Part shown: piece by piece, positions 11,641 to 23,400 of the stretch | How the letters are laid out: every line of letters begins with the position of its first letter | How positions within the stretch are numbered: position 1 is the stretch's first letter | Assembly (NCBI RefSeq): GCF_033958435.1 | Contig: NC_134167.1 | Span: forward strand, 2,314,001-2,378,000 | Direction: 5' to 3' | DNA: 64,000 nt | Source of the DNA: Carettochelys insculpta | Lineage: Eukaryota; Chordata; Testudines; Carettochelyidae | Notes under the pieces: model-generated | Database searches by the model: none | Told to the model about the DNA's origin: nothing | Seen by the model: the letters and a program-made list of their open reading frames with translations, nothing else | Position numbers and translations under genes: made by a program

Positions 11641-13056
11641 TAAATCCCCAGTGGTTAGAAATTGGTATAAACCCTGAAACACAAGGCTTAATCTTCCAAT
11701 GTGGGTTAACATTAATAGTTGTAACTCTGAGTATACTTGCGATCCATATGAATGTCCAGTATAGTTAAGATGTTGCACAGGTGTGTTGGAAAAAATCAGT
11801 TACGCAATGGGCTAGGTCCTCAGCTAGAGGAAACTGGTATGGCTTCACTGACTTGACACAATGTGCACCAGCTGGAGATTTTGCTGGTGAATGTATTTGT
11901 GTGGCTCAGGAAGGTTTTTAGGTTGACACAAGGCTGATGTGTATTGCAGAAAGAATAATGGTCCAGTAGAATGAAGATGTTTCTGTAGGTAATCCAAATG
12001 AGTGGTCAGTATCCTCTGCAACAGATTTGCTACACGGCCTTTCTCTGCCTCGATTTCCCTACTGTCAAATTGGAAATGGCCTTGTAGTGGTGTGATGAGA
12101 ACAAGTTAGTTAATGTTTATGTAGTATTCAGTGACACACAGAGAAGCCAATATAGGAATACATTAAAAATAAGCAAGTCAATGTTACCATTACATTTCAT
12201 ATTGAGACATCCATAACACAACACGAGTGTGATCCAAATCTCACTGAAGTCAATGAGAGTCTTGCCAGTGACGTCATGGGCTTTGAATCAAGTGGCATAG
12301 CTACCCATAAATCTCTCTCCCTCTCTCTTTCTTTTGCACTGAATTTTTGGATCCGACCTAAGGATGAAAGTTTGAGCCAGGGTCTACTCATCCAAGTGAG
12401 ACAAGAGTAAAAATAAGTATATGGACACATTTTCTGACTTGAAAAGACTCTAGCACGTACATTCCTGAATGGGAACACAACCTTAGAACCTCAAGTTTTT
12501 TTACAGGTGGCTAGTGCTCGGTGAAGCCTGAAGTCCAGGTTAATTACAAATCAAATAGCTCTAATAAATGCAACAAAATGTGCATTTTTTGCCTAGGCAC
12601 AGTATACAGCTACCAACAAATTTACATCTATAGGTCTGTGAAATAACCACCATATAACATCCCAATATTAATTAGTTTATACAGGCATTGTTTTTGCTCT
12701 CTGGTCACTTGTGGAATTCCTAGACTTTTTTAGACTGTGCTATGTGGAGTTCCACTGTAAAGCTAGAAACAGAGAGAAATTTTATTTTTTCTTAAAGAAA
12801 AGTGTCCATGCCGAAAAACAAAACCTAAGGGTCCTGTTTCGCAAAGTACTTAAGCATGTGCTTAACTTTAAGTAGGTGAGTTTTCTCATCCCTTCAATGG
12901 TATAGCAAGGGAAGCATGTGCATTGCTGAATTGGGAAACAGAAATAATTCAGACAGGAATTATCCTACAATAGCTCCTGATCCTACAATATTTAATCACA
13001 TGCTTCCACATGTAAGTTGTTCTATTATCTTCATCAAATATAATCACCTTAAGCAT

Positions 13057-13269
13057 CAAAACAAAAAGCAGTCAAGTAGCACTTTAAAGACTAGCAAAAT
13101 AGTTTATTAGGTGAGCTTTCGTGGGACAGACCCACTTCTTCAGACCAAGAAGTGGGTCTGTCCCACGAAAGCTCACCTAATAAACTATTTTGCTAGTCTT
13201 TAAAGTGCTACTTGACTGCTTTTTGTTTTGATGGTGTATAGACTAGCACGGCTTACTCTCTGTTACTAT
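13057..13269 (+). mobile_element. Palindromic Penelope-like derivative with 13-bp TSD
   Basis: The two 87-bp arms (13054-13140 and 13147-13233) are perfect reverse complements around the 6-base centre CAGACC; the outermost three bases of the left arm belong to the target duplication. A single tail (TATAGACTAGCACGGCT, ACTCTCTGTTACTAT) follows the right arm. The unit is flanked by the 13-bp direct repeat TCACCTTAAGCAT (13044-13056 and 13270-13282). Perfect arms plus a perfect duplication indicate a recent insertion. The arm sequence matches the family of tails at 11556 and 23690. Confidence 0.85.
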
Positions 13270-14976
13270 TCACCTTAAGCATGTGCATAAAAGTGTGTTT
13301 GAAGGATTAGGGCCATAGGAAGCATTTTGGCCTATTACAGATGCTACGAATTGTATGTATTATTGCAGAATGAACCCAATTCTGCCCTCAGGGATGTCTG
13401 CACAGATTCATTTGGTGCAAACTTATATCTGACAGAAAAAACTGGATATGTCTGTGTTCAGTGTGGGTGAATTAAAAGGACTGACACATTTGCCTTTCGT
13501 GATTTGCAAAGTTTTTCAAATATCTTCATATAATGATACATTGAAAATGATATTGATATGACCTAACAGCCTTCTGTCAACTGGAAAAATAAGAAGATTG
13601 GACACACATGTACACCCACCTAAAACATTTTTCCTGAATGTGCTTGTTGCTTCAAGGTTCCATGTGGTTAGAAAAACAAACTCCAGCAATGAGACTCTTC
13701 AAACCTGCGTTATAAAATAAAGTAGAGCATACACTCCCTATGGTAAAATAGTATTTGCTAATGTGTTCCAAAAGCCACGCTAGGCAAAGGCAGTAAAAAA
13801 TTGAATATAAAACCTAGCAGATGTGGGTTGTTCTATGTGTGTTTTTTTTTTTTTTGCACGGCGTAGTTTTTTAAAAAAGGCACCTCCTTATTGGGATGTA
13901 TGGGAAACGCAAAAGAAATTCCGAGGGATACAGACTTTCTCTATTTGGGGGGCGGGGGGGGTGATTTAAAGTATAAAGTTTTACCTGCTGGCTCAATTTG
14001 TAAGTTTCCAAACAGCCCCTCCGATCGTTGCCTATAAGTGTGCAAGCTGCAGTGATCAGCGGGTTCTTTGACACAGACACACACGTTTTAAAAGCAATGG
14101 TGGCTGTGGATGTGCCGGCAGTAAACAGTGCGTGTGTGGTAGGAGAGTGGGAGGGACGAGCGCTCAAGATTGCTGTCGCTCGCAAGCCGTGCCTCTGGTT
14201 ACGTGCAGAGGTGTGCGGGAGAAGTCAATGGTTTCAGCCTTCGGTGGCGGGGCTGCCCGCGGTCACAGGACGGGCCTTTGGGGAAAGGCGGACAAGGGCT
14301 GGCTTAGGACGAGCCTGGGCGAAAGCGTTGGGTGCAGCTGTCCCGCTCGGTGCGCGGGACCCTCGCAGCCCGGCCGCTGCACACGCGCGCCGCGTGTTTG
14401 GGGGCCGCCGCCCTGGCCTGGAGGCCAGGAGCGGACGGACGGAGCCCTACACTCAGCCCCCGCGTCGCGGCACCTGCCCGCGACTCCCCGGGCCGCCTCC
14501 GCCTCGCCCCAGCCCTGCGCGACGGGCGCGGCTCCCTGCCCTCTGGGGCCGGAGCGCGGCGAAGCCCCCTTCCCAGGCACGAGCCGGCTGTCGCGATATG
14601 GGGGGGGGGCGACAAGCCCTGCGACTTTCCCTGGCAGCCGCCTTGCTGGGAGCGGCGCCGGGCCGGCCTGCAGCCGGCGCGTTTCTCTGCAAACCGGGGC
14701 GGAAAGGTACCCCCGGGGCGGCCCGGCCAGCGCAGCCCAGGCGCGCCCTCGGCGGGTCCGGCTCCGTGGGGAGGCCAGAGCCGCTTCGAAGCGCGCTGGG
14801 CGCCGCCGCAGCTGTAGGGCCCCGCGGTCTCAGACGTGTCAGGGCCCGGCTCGTGCTGGCCGGGCTGGGAGCCGCCGCCGCAGAGTCACCCCACGTCCCC
14901 CTGCGGCTCGGGGGGCCCCGTCCGGCGCCTCGGCTGCCCGCGGCTCCCCTGCGCGCCGGGGCGGGCTCCCTTCCCC

Positions 14977-15009
14977 GCTGGGGCTGGGGCTGGGGCTGGG
15001 GCTGGGGGC
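14977..15009 (+). repeat. (GGGGCT)n short tandem repeat
   Basis: About five GGGGCT units in a row end in a GGGGG run. With five runs of four or more G, the + strand could form an intramolecular G-quadruplex. It lies about 2.3 kb upstream of the EBF2 start codon inside the CpG island. Confidence 0.8.
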
Positions 15010-16830
15010 GCGCCACTCGCAGCCAGAAGCGGCCCGGCGAGCCCCTCGGTTCCCCACGCGCGTTTATCCTTGGGAGGGAGCAAACGAAACGTTTCCTCGC
15101 CTGCCGCCGGCTTCCAGGCACGCGCGGCCCTGCCCTGCCCTGGGCCTTTCCGCGCCGGCTGCGCTCGGCCGCATTCGAGGCACGCGCCCTGTTCACACGC
15201 GTCTGAAGCCGGAGTCGCTCCGGATGAGGCGCAGGGCGCCGCTGGCTGATGTGGGCTGGACCCAGCCCCGCCCCGGAGAATCGGACAACCCCGCCGGCCT
15301 CCGAGCGAGCAGACGGAGCCACACTGGAGCGGGCCCTTTTCTGCGGGGCGGGGGCCGGGTTCGCTCACAGCCCGGCGCAGCCCTGCCGGGAAGGGCGGCC
15401 GGGCTGGTGGCTGGGCCGCTTGCCCGTGTTGCCCCGGGCCCGAAGCTGGCAGCCGTGCGGCAGAGGATGACCGGCGTCGCTGCTCTCGGCCCCGCTCTGG
15501 GCCCCGCCGCCCCGGGGCCTGCGGCACGCGCGCCCCTGTTGTGCCCAGACCGGGCGCGCTGCCCGAATCCCTCAGCGGCTCGGGCCCTTCGATGCGAGCC
15601 GCCCGCGGCAGGCGCAGGGACCGGCGTGCGCCCCGCAGCCGGAGCGCCTCCCCGCCCCCCGCGGGGCTCTCACCTGGGCCTGGCGGTCAATGACCCGCGG
15701 GGGTCGGCGGCTCAGCGCTGGCAACGCGGAGTCCCGCGGCCCCTCGAAGGCTGGCGGCGGGATCGCGGCTGAGCCTTGGCGGCTACAGCTCAGCTCCCGG
15801 CTGCGTCCCGGGGTCAGCGGGCGAGCCGGGCTCTGCGCACCTGGCGCGGCTGCCCCCCTTCCCTCGGGGGCGGCGGGAACGGCCTCCCTCGCCTCAGCGC
15901 CCACGCAGCCTTGCGCGCGGCACGGGCATCCACGCGGGAAGCGAGTGCTCCGCGCTCCCCCGCCTGAGACCCGCCACACGCGCGCACAGCAGAGGCCCCC
16001 GCAGGCCAGGCTGCTGGTTGCCCGGGGCCCGCCGGGCAGGGCACAACCTTCCTTTTGCCGCAGCGCCACCCACCCCACCCGGAGCCGGGAAAGAGGCGAG
16101 GTGCGGCAAACGCGCGCGGGCTGCGGCCGGGCACCGCACCCGTGCGGGCCATAACTGAGGGCCGGTCTTCGCCCCACGCGCGCTGGTGTCAGCGCGTGGA
16201 AAGCTGCGCCCGCCCGCGGGGCTTGGCAGGCAGTTCTTGCACAGCCGCCACCGGACGCTGACGGGGGCGCTCGCACGGCCGCTCCCCGCCGGCCTGCTGT
16301 GACCGCGGTGTCAGTTCCCCCAGCCCGGAGGCGGGTCCCAGGGGGCTCCCTCGGCAGCCGGGCGCTGCTCCCTGAACCCCCGAGCAGCCGAGTCCCTCAG
16401 CCGGCAGGCGGGCTCGCGCCCGGCCTCTGGGACCCCGTCTGCGCGCCGCTGTGCGAGCGGGCGGAGGGCGGCCGCACGCGCAGGCCGGGCTGCGAGGAGC
16501 CAGAGGAGAAGCGCCTCGCCGGGACGCCGGGCCAAGGCGGCAGGGCGGGCGTCGGTGCGTGCGCGGCTTGGGGCTCGGGCGCGCGCTCTGCCCCGCGGCC
16601 GGCCGGGCTGCGGGGAGGCTCCAGGGGGCGCTTCAGGCGCTCCGGCGCTCGCGTGTGTGACCAAAGTCCGCGGCCGGAGTGAGCGGCTCCCGGAGCCGCC
16701 TCAAAGGAGCCGCCGCCGTGCGCTGGGCGGTCACCCCAGCGCAGCGCGGCGCGGGGCGGGGAGCGGCTCCCCCGCCCCGCGGCCCCAGGCCTTGGCTGGG
16801 CAGCCCGGAGCACAGCTCAGGGTGCGGCGG

Positions 16831-16970
16831 CTCCCTAATTGTCCGCAACCCTCCAATCGGGTGAGTCTATGCAAATCGAGCCCCTAATATGGCCACGTGC
16901 CCCGCCCCCTTCCTAGTATGTTTTCTCCCGGTGCCGTAACCCATTGATGGTGACTAGCCTGGGAAGTGGC
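16831..16970 (+). promoter_or_regulatory. EBF2: Putative EBF2 core promoter cluster
   Basis: Within 80 bases the + strand shows a homeodomain-type CTAATTG (16835-16841), a CCAAT box (16853-16857), a perfect octamer ATGCAAAT (16869-16876), a perfect CArG box CCTAATATGG (16883-16892), an E-box CACGTG (16894-16899) and a GC box CCCCGCCCCC (16900-16909). This relatively AT-rich cluster stands out in the surrounding GC-rich island about 410-490 bases upstream of the start codon. No canonical TATA box is evident. The transcription start is not fixed by sequence alone. Confidence 0.5.
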
Positions 16971-17316
16971 CGGGCTCCCCTCGTGGCGCGTGTCGTCAGC
17001 CTCCCGCCTCTGTCCCGCTCCCGTCCGCCTTCGGATCAGGCAGCGACCCGCGCGCGGCCGAACAGGTGAACCGGCCCGCGGCGCTGGGCTCCGGCCTCTG
17101 CAGGATGACAGCCCCGGGCGCGCCCGCGTGAGCGCCTGGCTGTCCTCGGCGAAGGGTCCGTGCGGACGGCGCCGGGAGCCGCCTCGCCTTTCCCGGCCCG
17201 AGAAGTTGCTTCCCGGCGGAACTTTTCCACGGCTGCGTTGGTGCGCGCCCGGCTGCAGGGCGGCGGCGGCTCTCGCCCAGCTCCGGCACCGCGGCCGGCC
17301 GGACTAGGCGCCCTCA

Positions 17317-17447
17317 ATGTTTGGCATCCAAGACACTCTAGGCAGAGGCCCGATCCTGAAGGAGAAGTCGCTGGCGCCCGAGATGGAGTCGGTCCGGTCC
17401 TGGGTGCGCAACGTGGGGGTGGTGGATGCCAACGTAGCCGCGCAAAG
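17317..17447 (+). CDS. EBF2: EBF2 coding exon 1
   Basis: Encodes residues 1-43 plus two bases of Ser44. It opens [17 protein letters not shown] and ends VVDANVAAQ. The donor is AG|GTAAGC (17448). The ATG context (CCCTCAATGT) is weak: no purine at -3 and T at +4. A small number of changes relative to mammalian EBF2, as I remember it, fall in this N-terminal variable stretch. Confidence 0.95.
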
Positions 17448-20400
17448 GTAAGCGCAGAGCGGGCGGCTTCCCCGGGAACCCCCCTCCGCCTGCGGGCGGG
17501 CGGGCGGGCGGGCTGGGGAGATGCTCGCGGGCGCAGCCGGGCCACGCCGCAGAGGGAGGCGGGTGGCCGCCCCGAGACGGGGCTTTCCGAACGGCCCACC
17601 CGTCCTCCGCGGGCAAACTCTTCCCGGCCGCCGGTCCGCTACGGCGGGGCCCGCGGGAGCAGGCGGAAAGCGGCCCGGCCTGGCCTCCAGGAGCCTCCGC
17701 TCCGCTCCGCTCCCGGCGCCGGGCCGGGCAGCACCGCAAACGTGCCCTGGCTTCCGCGGGCCCGGACTCCGCAGGGCGGGCGCGCGCGCCCCTGCTCCCC
17801 TCTCCCCCGCTGGCGGGGAGCGCGAGGGCCCGAGAGGGAAGTTGAGGACAAAGCCGGGGGCGGCGGGGACATGGGCTGTGCACGCACCGGCCCGGGAGCG
17901 GCCGGACAACCGCCACGGGCCTCCCCTGAGCGGCGGCCGAGGGACCTCGGGGGAGGAATGAAAGGCCCGGGCAGGACTGGGGGAAACGAAGGTAGCTCGG
18001 GGGTGGCGAGAGGTAAGCGGGTCACACGAGCCGGGAGCTCGGGGTCCGCCCCGGGAGGGACAGCGCGAGTCGTCCTCGGGCTCTCGTGCACGGTCCGCGG
18101 TCACGGGTGGTCGAAGCGGGCGGCGGAGCGGGAGAGGACGGCGGCTTTGTGCAGCGCTGCGGGTGGCGGCGGGCCAAGGTCGGAGCTGCTCCCGGAGGGG
18201 CTCTCGGCGGGACACGCTCTGCGGCGTCCCGGCTGCGGCGCGCGGCGGGACACCGGCTCGGCTGCAGGCGAGCCCCGCGGCGCCGGAGCCCGGGGAGCGG
18301 GACGGGGCAGGAACCGGGAGAGCGCGGCCAGCGGGGTCCCCGCGCCTTCGGGAGGGAGCGAGCGCAGGCCAGCGAGGCGGGCGCGCCCTCTGCTCCCGGC
18401 GGCGCAGACCCGCACCTCCGGAGCAAGGGGCGGAGGGCCCTTGGGCTGGGCGAACGGACACGTGAACTCGCCGGACAGTCACCGGCCGAGCCGCGAGCGG
18501 TCCCCGCGCACCGCCCCAACGCGAGCGCGCGGGAGGAGGAGAGGGGCCGCGGGGCTGGCGGAAGGTCCCCCGCGTTTTGGAGGGACTGGCCCCGGCGCCG
18601 TCGGTTTGGGAGCCTGCGGGCTGCGGAGCGGGAACCCGGCCGGGAGGGGACAGCGGTAGCGGCGGCGACGGGCTTTGCCGCCCCTCTCCCAAGTGGGAAT
18701 CCTGCGGCCGCAGGGGGCCAGCGCGCGCCGCTTCCCGGGACAGCGAGGTGCCGCCTGGAGCCGGGCAGTCCCTGTGCCCTGCGCTCCTGGTCACCGCTCC
18801 CCTCCCGCCCCGTCCCGCCCCGCCCCGTCCCTTGTGTCTCCCGCAGCGGCGTGGCCTTGTCCAGAGCCCACTTCGAGAAGCAGCCGCCCTCCAACCTGCG
18901 GAAGTCCAACTTCTTCCACTTCGTGCTGGCGCTGTACGACCGGCAGGGGCAGCCGGTGGAGATCGAGCGCACCGCCTTCGTGGACTTCGTAGAGAACGAC
19001 AAAGTAAGGCCCGGCCCTCCGCCCGCTGTCACTCGCGAGGCTGCTTCCTTTGCGCCACGCGGGGCGGCTCCACACGTGGCCGTGGGCGCGCCCGGCCCGG
19101 CCCGGCTTCTCCCACTCGCGGGGCAACGGCCGGGGCCGGGAGCGGCCCTGGGAGCCCTCGGCCTCTCCTGCCTGACGGCCCCGGCGGCCGCTGCTCTGTC
19201 CCGCGCGCAGCGGTGCGGAGAGAGCCGCCACCCGCGCGCGGAGCCCCGCGGCGAGCGGGGAGGTGGCTGCCCCGGGTCCGTGCACCCCGCGCCGCCGCCG
19301 CCGGGACGCACCTTCTCGCCCCCCGCGGCGCGGCGGGACGGGCTGTGGCACGAGCTCGTGTCTCTCTTCCAGGAGCAAGGCAACGAGAAGACCAACAACG
19401 GCACGCACTACAAGCTGCAGCTGCTCTACAGCAACGGTAAGGCGCGGGCGGGGCGCCGGCAGCCCGGGGGAAGCCTGCGCCCTTGCCGAGTTCGCGGCGG
19501 CACAGCGCACGGAGTGCCCTTGGACGGCCGCGCTCCGGGGCGAGCCTGGATCGGAGCCCAGCGGGGAGAGAGGTCGGGGACACAACCCCTGTAACGGCCG
19601 GATTTCCTCTCCCGCTTCTCTCTCCAGGGGTCCGAACCGAACAGGATCTCTTCGTGCGGCTCATCGACTCAGTGACTAAACAGGTGAGCGCAGCTCGGCT
19701 TTGCCTGGACCGTCCCCCTCCTGCGTGTGCCTGAGGCGGGCGTTTGGAAAACGCTTCTTTCCCCTCCCCGGTGGCCCAGGACCCGATCGGTGAAGTGACA
19801 CATGGCGGGCTACATTCCCGTTGCCTGGCTTGTGCGAAAGGACTCGGGGGTGGGCGTAGCAAGCCAGAATTTGTGGTGCTTTTCCGAGCCCCGCGTATTA
19901 CCCGAAACAAACCCCGGTGCCCCTCTGCATACTAACGTCCCTCGTTTTCATAGCCCATCACTTACGAAGGACAGAACAAGAATCCAGAAATGTGCAGAGT
20001 TCTGCTTACTCACGAAGTCATGTGCAGGTAAGACCATTTTTTATGGGGGCACAGGAGGTCTTCGGTTAATAGCCGTAAGCCTGTTTCCCTGGAGTGGTAG
20101 ATAGGACCAGTTTGGTTTTGTGCCAGGGAGTCTCTTCCAGAAGAAGAATTTCTCTTTGTGTGGGTACAATGTTTGATTTGGGTCAGACACTGCCTTATTT
20201 AATTCTGCGCATTTGGGAACCCTGCCTAATAAGTGAACTGCTCTGTTTTTCTTCTGTTTTGCACTGGGTCTGAGATGACAAAATGAAAAGGCCCATAACT
20301 CCCAACTTTGTATGTCTTTAAGCTTTCCCAGTTTGCCTTTCTAAAAGAATTATTATCAATTTCCAGAGGAAAATTAGAAAGAGTTCCTGATTTATTTTTT

Positions 20401-23400
20401 CCAGGTTACATACAGTACTTTAACATTATCGATTAACATAATTTATGCCCTTTAATTCTGTCCCCAAAATCCGTCTTTGAAATATTTTTTGTAACAAGCA
20501 AAATGTATGGCACTTCCACCTTTTAGTAAAATAGACAAAAAAAATAAAGATGTTAAAATGATATTTCGAAGCATAAAATACAGCTGAAGATGTTTTTAAT
20601 AACATTTGTGTATATGTTTCTGTACATGTGTTTTATGGACGGACATCTTGCTTCCAAGTAAATTGATTATTTTTCTGCCCACATAATTAATGTTTTTTGA
20701 TACATCTAATAGTGCAAACAATCAGGGTCCTTGTATGAAAGTGTATTAAATTGTGCACAGAAGCGTCTTTTATCAAATGGAAGGTAAACCCAACTTTGAC
20801 CTTTATTAAACACATTGGTTATTTATTTTAGTTTTGTTTTAAAAAAAAGTTCTCAGATGGAATGTTGCTTGTTTTAAACATTAAGAAATTTAAGTATTGC
20901 CTTTTAAATGGATGATATAGTAACAGTAATTTAATAGGATAGAATTTGTGCGGGGGAAATATGAATGTTCCTACCCAAGGTAATGGAATAAACGTTGTAC
21001 CTGGCAAACTGCAATGATGGTAAAGTATGCAAATAGGGTTGTGCGTGTTTGAACATACATGCACAATTTACCTTTATGTGTCACCCTCACGCACTGAGTA
21101 ACCAAATCCTGTTACTTCTGAACGCTGAAAATATTACTCGCATAGACATGTGCTTGTATGCATGAAAGGCAATTTGCCTGTTGTGTCTCTGTATAACATG
21201 TCATTTATGCCGTGTATATATTAAAGAAGAGTGTAGGGGGAGCATATTACTTTTGGGTTTCTCTAAAACTTACATATTTATTTTAATATCTCCCTGTTTG
21301 TCCAAGGCTTGACTTATCCATACTTGGATAATCACCGCAGAAGCAGTTATTATCTGGTTTTCTGTGCACTAGGGTCTCTCTCTGTAAGGAAATGACAGCT
21401 AGTGTCATCCATTTCTTTTTTCACTTGCGCTGGATGGAGAGCAGATCTATATGAAGAGTGTTTTTATTTTGTTTTTGACCCCACTCTCCTTTCTTAAAAA
21501 GAAAGCGGAGCAATCTTTCCCCTGACTATAATCAACATTTTAAAAGTATTCAATAAACTCTCTCATAAGCCTTTGAACCCTGGGCTTTCGTTGATGCCTG
21601 TACTGTAAATATATTCCATGCTTGATCTGAGGTAATGTTCTACAAATGTAAACCATTATTCAGTTTGTACTAAACTCCTGTTTGATAGATTAGCCAAGGA
21701 AGAATTACAATTCAGGGCTGTCCTTTCCATGTCATGCACAGATTAGTGAACCAAATCAAAAGCTCTCTGTAACCTAATCGAGACATTAGATTTTAAATGT
21801 CTTGTTCACTGATACTTTTAAAACAGGATGCTGCTTATTTTGAGAGGACTTTACACCATCATTTTGAATAATAGCAGGGGAATGAATCCAACTCTAGTTA
21901 AACTTGACATTTTTTAAACACAATAATCAAATCATCCTCACTCTCTGCTGCTTAAGTGCGGCATCAATTTTTAAAGCCCCTACTTGAGTTTGCATTAGTA
22001 ACAGCATATAAAAAATTAATGTACTGTGTGCATTCTGAGGTCCAAATTGATGCCTATTATGTGGGGTTTTTTTTTTATAATTATAGGGTCTGTTTTCTTT
22101 TTTTCTGTCTTTCTTTCTTTTTTCTTTTTGGTTAGCTACAGGTAAATACCCTTTTGATCCTTTGATTTGATTTGTCATATAAAATCACTCAGATATTCAG
22201 GCTGTATACAGACAAGCGCATCCAAAACCCCCTGCATCTTCTAGTCAGACGGTGACAGATGTATCCTTAGCAGGAAAGTTGTCTAAATATTGATGTGGAT
22301 GCAACAATCTGTCATATCAATTGAAAGTTTAAAATCTCAACTCCCCTTCCCCCCAATAATTAATGCATTCAGTTAGAGCTTTTTGTTTGTTTGTTTATTA
22401 CTGTTCTGAAGGTTTTAGCGTAGGTTTTATGCAGTTGAGCTTTTACAGTGTAATGGGAACTGCCCATATGGGGTAGAGGTGATCTTAAATATACAGTAGC
22501 ATTTTCTCTGAATGATAGGAAATGGAATAAGTCTTTGTCATCATCTTGTTCTACCAATTAACAACTAAGAGAAAACTAGTTGTTATGCTGCTGCCAGCAG
22601 CCGACGATGCCCTCAATGCTCAGAGGGTTAAAAGGTATTATAATTTGAACAGAAGTAGTCTCCGGGCCTACAGCTGGCTAATAACAGAGTTGTATTGAGT
22701 GCAAGCAAGCCCCACAGCTGTGACTTTCGCCACAAGGCTCAGACTAGACAGGAGCTCTAATCAGCTGGGCCAGGCGGCCACTGGGGCCTGTGTCTTTATC
22801 GGCCAGATGGTGTGAATTTAGACACTTTTGTTATGCAATTGCAGGGAGGAGTTGGGGAGAAGAAAACAAAACAAAGGCCACCATGCTGTGAGCTTATTTG
22901 AGTTTGAAATTAGAGACAGATTTTTTTTTTTTTAAAGTTGAGAGCTGAATTTTAAAACCATTTTAGTCCGGCTGGCAGGGAGGGGATGCAAAAGCCTTTC
23001 TTTGATATGGGGCCCTATCTAGTTTCTAGGGTTGGCTTTGTTGATCTTATTGCTGCTTTGTCACCAGAACACTTCATATTGCATAATTCCCTGCAACCTG
23101 TGTGGATCTGTTAGAGAGCTCGAAGCACAGTAGGAATTTATTTTCGTGCCCGTAAGAAGTCTTAAGCCCTGATCCTACAACTTTATGCAAGTGAGCAATT
23201 ACATGGGGACCAATGGAATGATGCGTGGTTTTGTAAAATTACTCAGGTGCTTAAATATTAGCAGGATCAGGATCTTATTGTCCCCTGAAACCAACATTAT
23301 GGACACCATAATGTAGTCAATGAGATTTCTACCACTGATTTATTTGGGAGCAGCGTCAGCCCAGGAAAGAACAAGTTTTTATATAATTCGTTTGGAAGAT

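Larger units (their letters stand above)
1..14100. other. Upstream flank of EBF2, no host gene seen
   Basis: I find no convincing exon of a host gene here on either strand; the open frames are short and carry no family signature. The stretch holds recognisable repeats (a foldback element at 698-946, an A-family transposon at 1056-1766, MIR-like SINEs, a hAT-like element, a CR1 piece and Penelope-like derivatives, listed separately). Outside those, 1-697, 1770-3700, 5780-6720, 6900-7640, 9450-10730 and 11650-13040 show only AT-rich unique-looking DNA. Distal regulatory elements could lie here but cannot be called from one sequence. Confidence 0.6.
14150..19800. promoter_or_regulatory. EBF2: Large CpG island covering EBF2 promoter and exons 1-4
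   Basis: Base composition changes abruptly near 14150 from AT-rich flank to very GC- and CpG-rich DNA and returns to AT-rich DNA after about 19800. Exons 1-4 and the promoter cluster lie inside. Developmental transcription-factor genes commonly have broad islands like this one, often under Polycomb control; that part is general knowledge and not visible here. Long open frames on both strands (up to about 546 codons) follow from the lack of AT-rich stops and are not genes. A CTCF-like core (GGCTCCAGGGGGCGCTT) is at 16618-16634. Confidence 0.85.

Noticed and set aside
14028..15772. Open frames of 392 and 546 codons on the + strand and 289 codons on the - strand
   Set aside because: Inside a CpG island where stop codons are rare; low-complexity Pro/Arg/Ala/Gly translations overlap in several frames on both strands, with no domain or splice logic.
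16951..16975. Possible Hox/Pbx site near CCATTGATGG upstream of EBF2
   Set aside because: Only a near-palindrome with partial match to the consensus; too weak to list as a site.
17160..19594. Frames of about 460-502 codons on both strands across EBF2 exons and introns
   Set aside because: They run through exon-intron boundaries in frames different from EBF2 and are GC-composition artefacts; only the six spliced EBF2 segments match a protein family.
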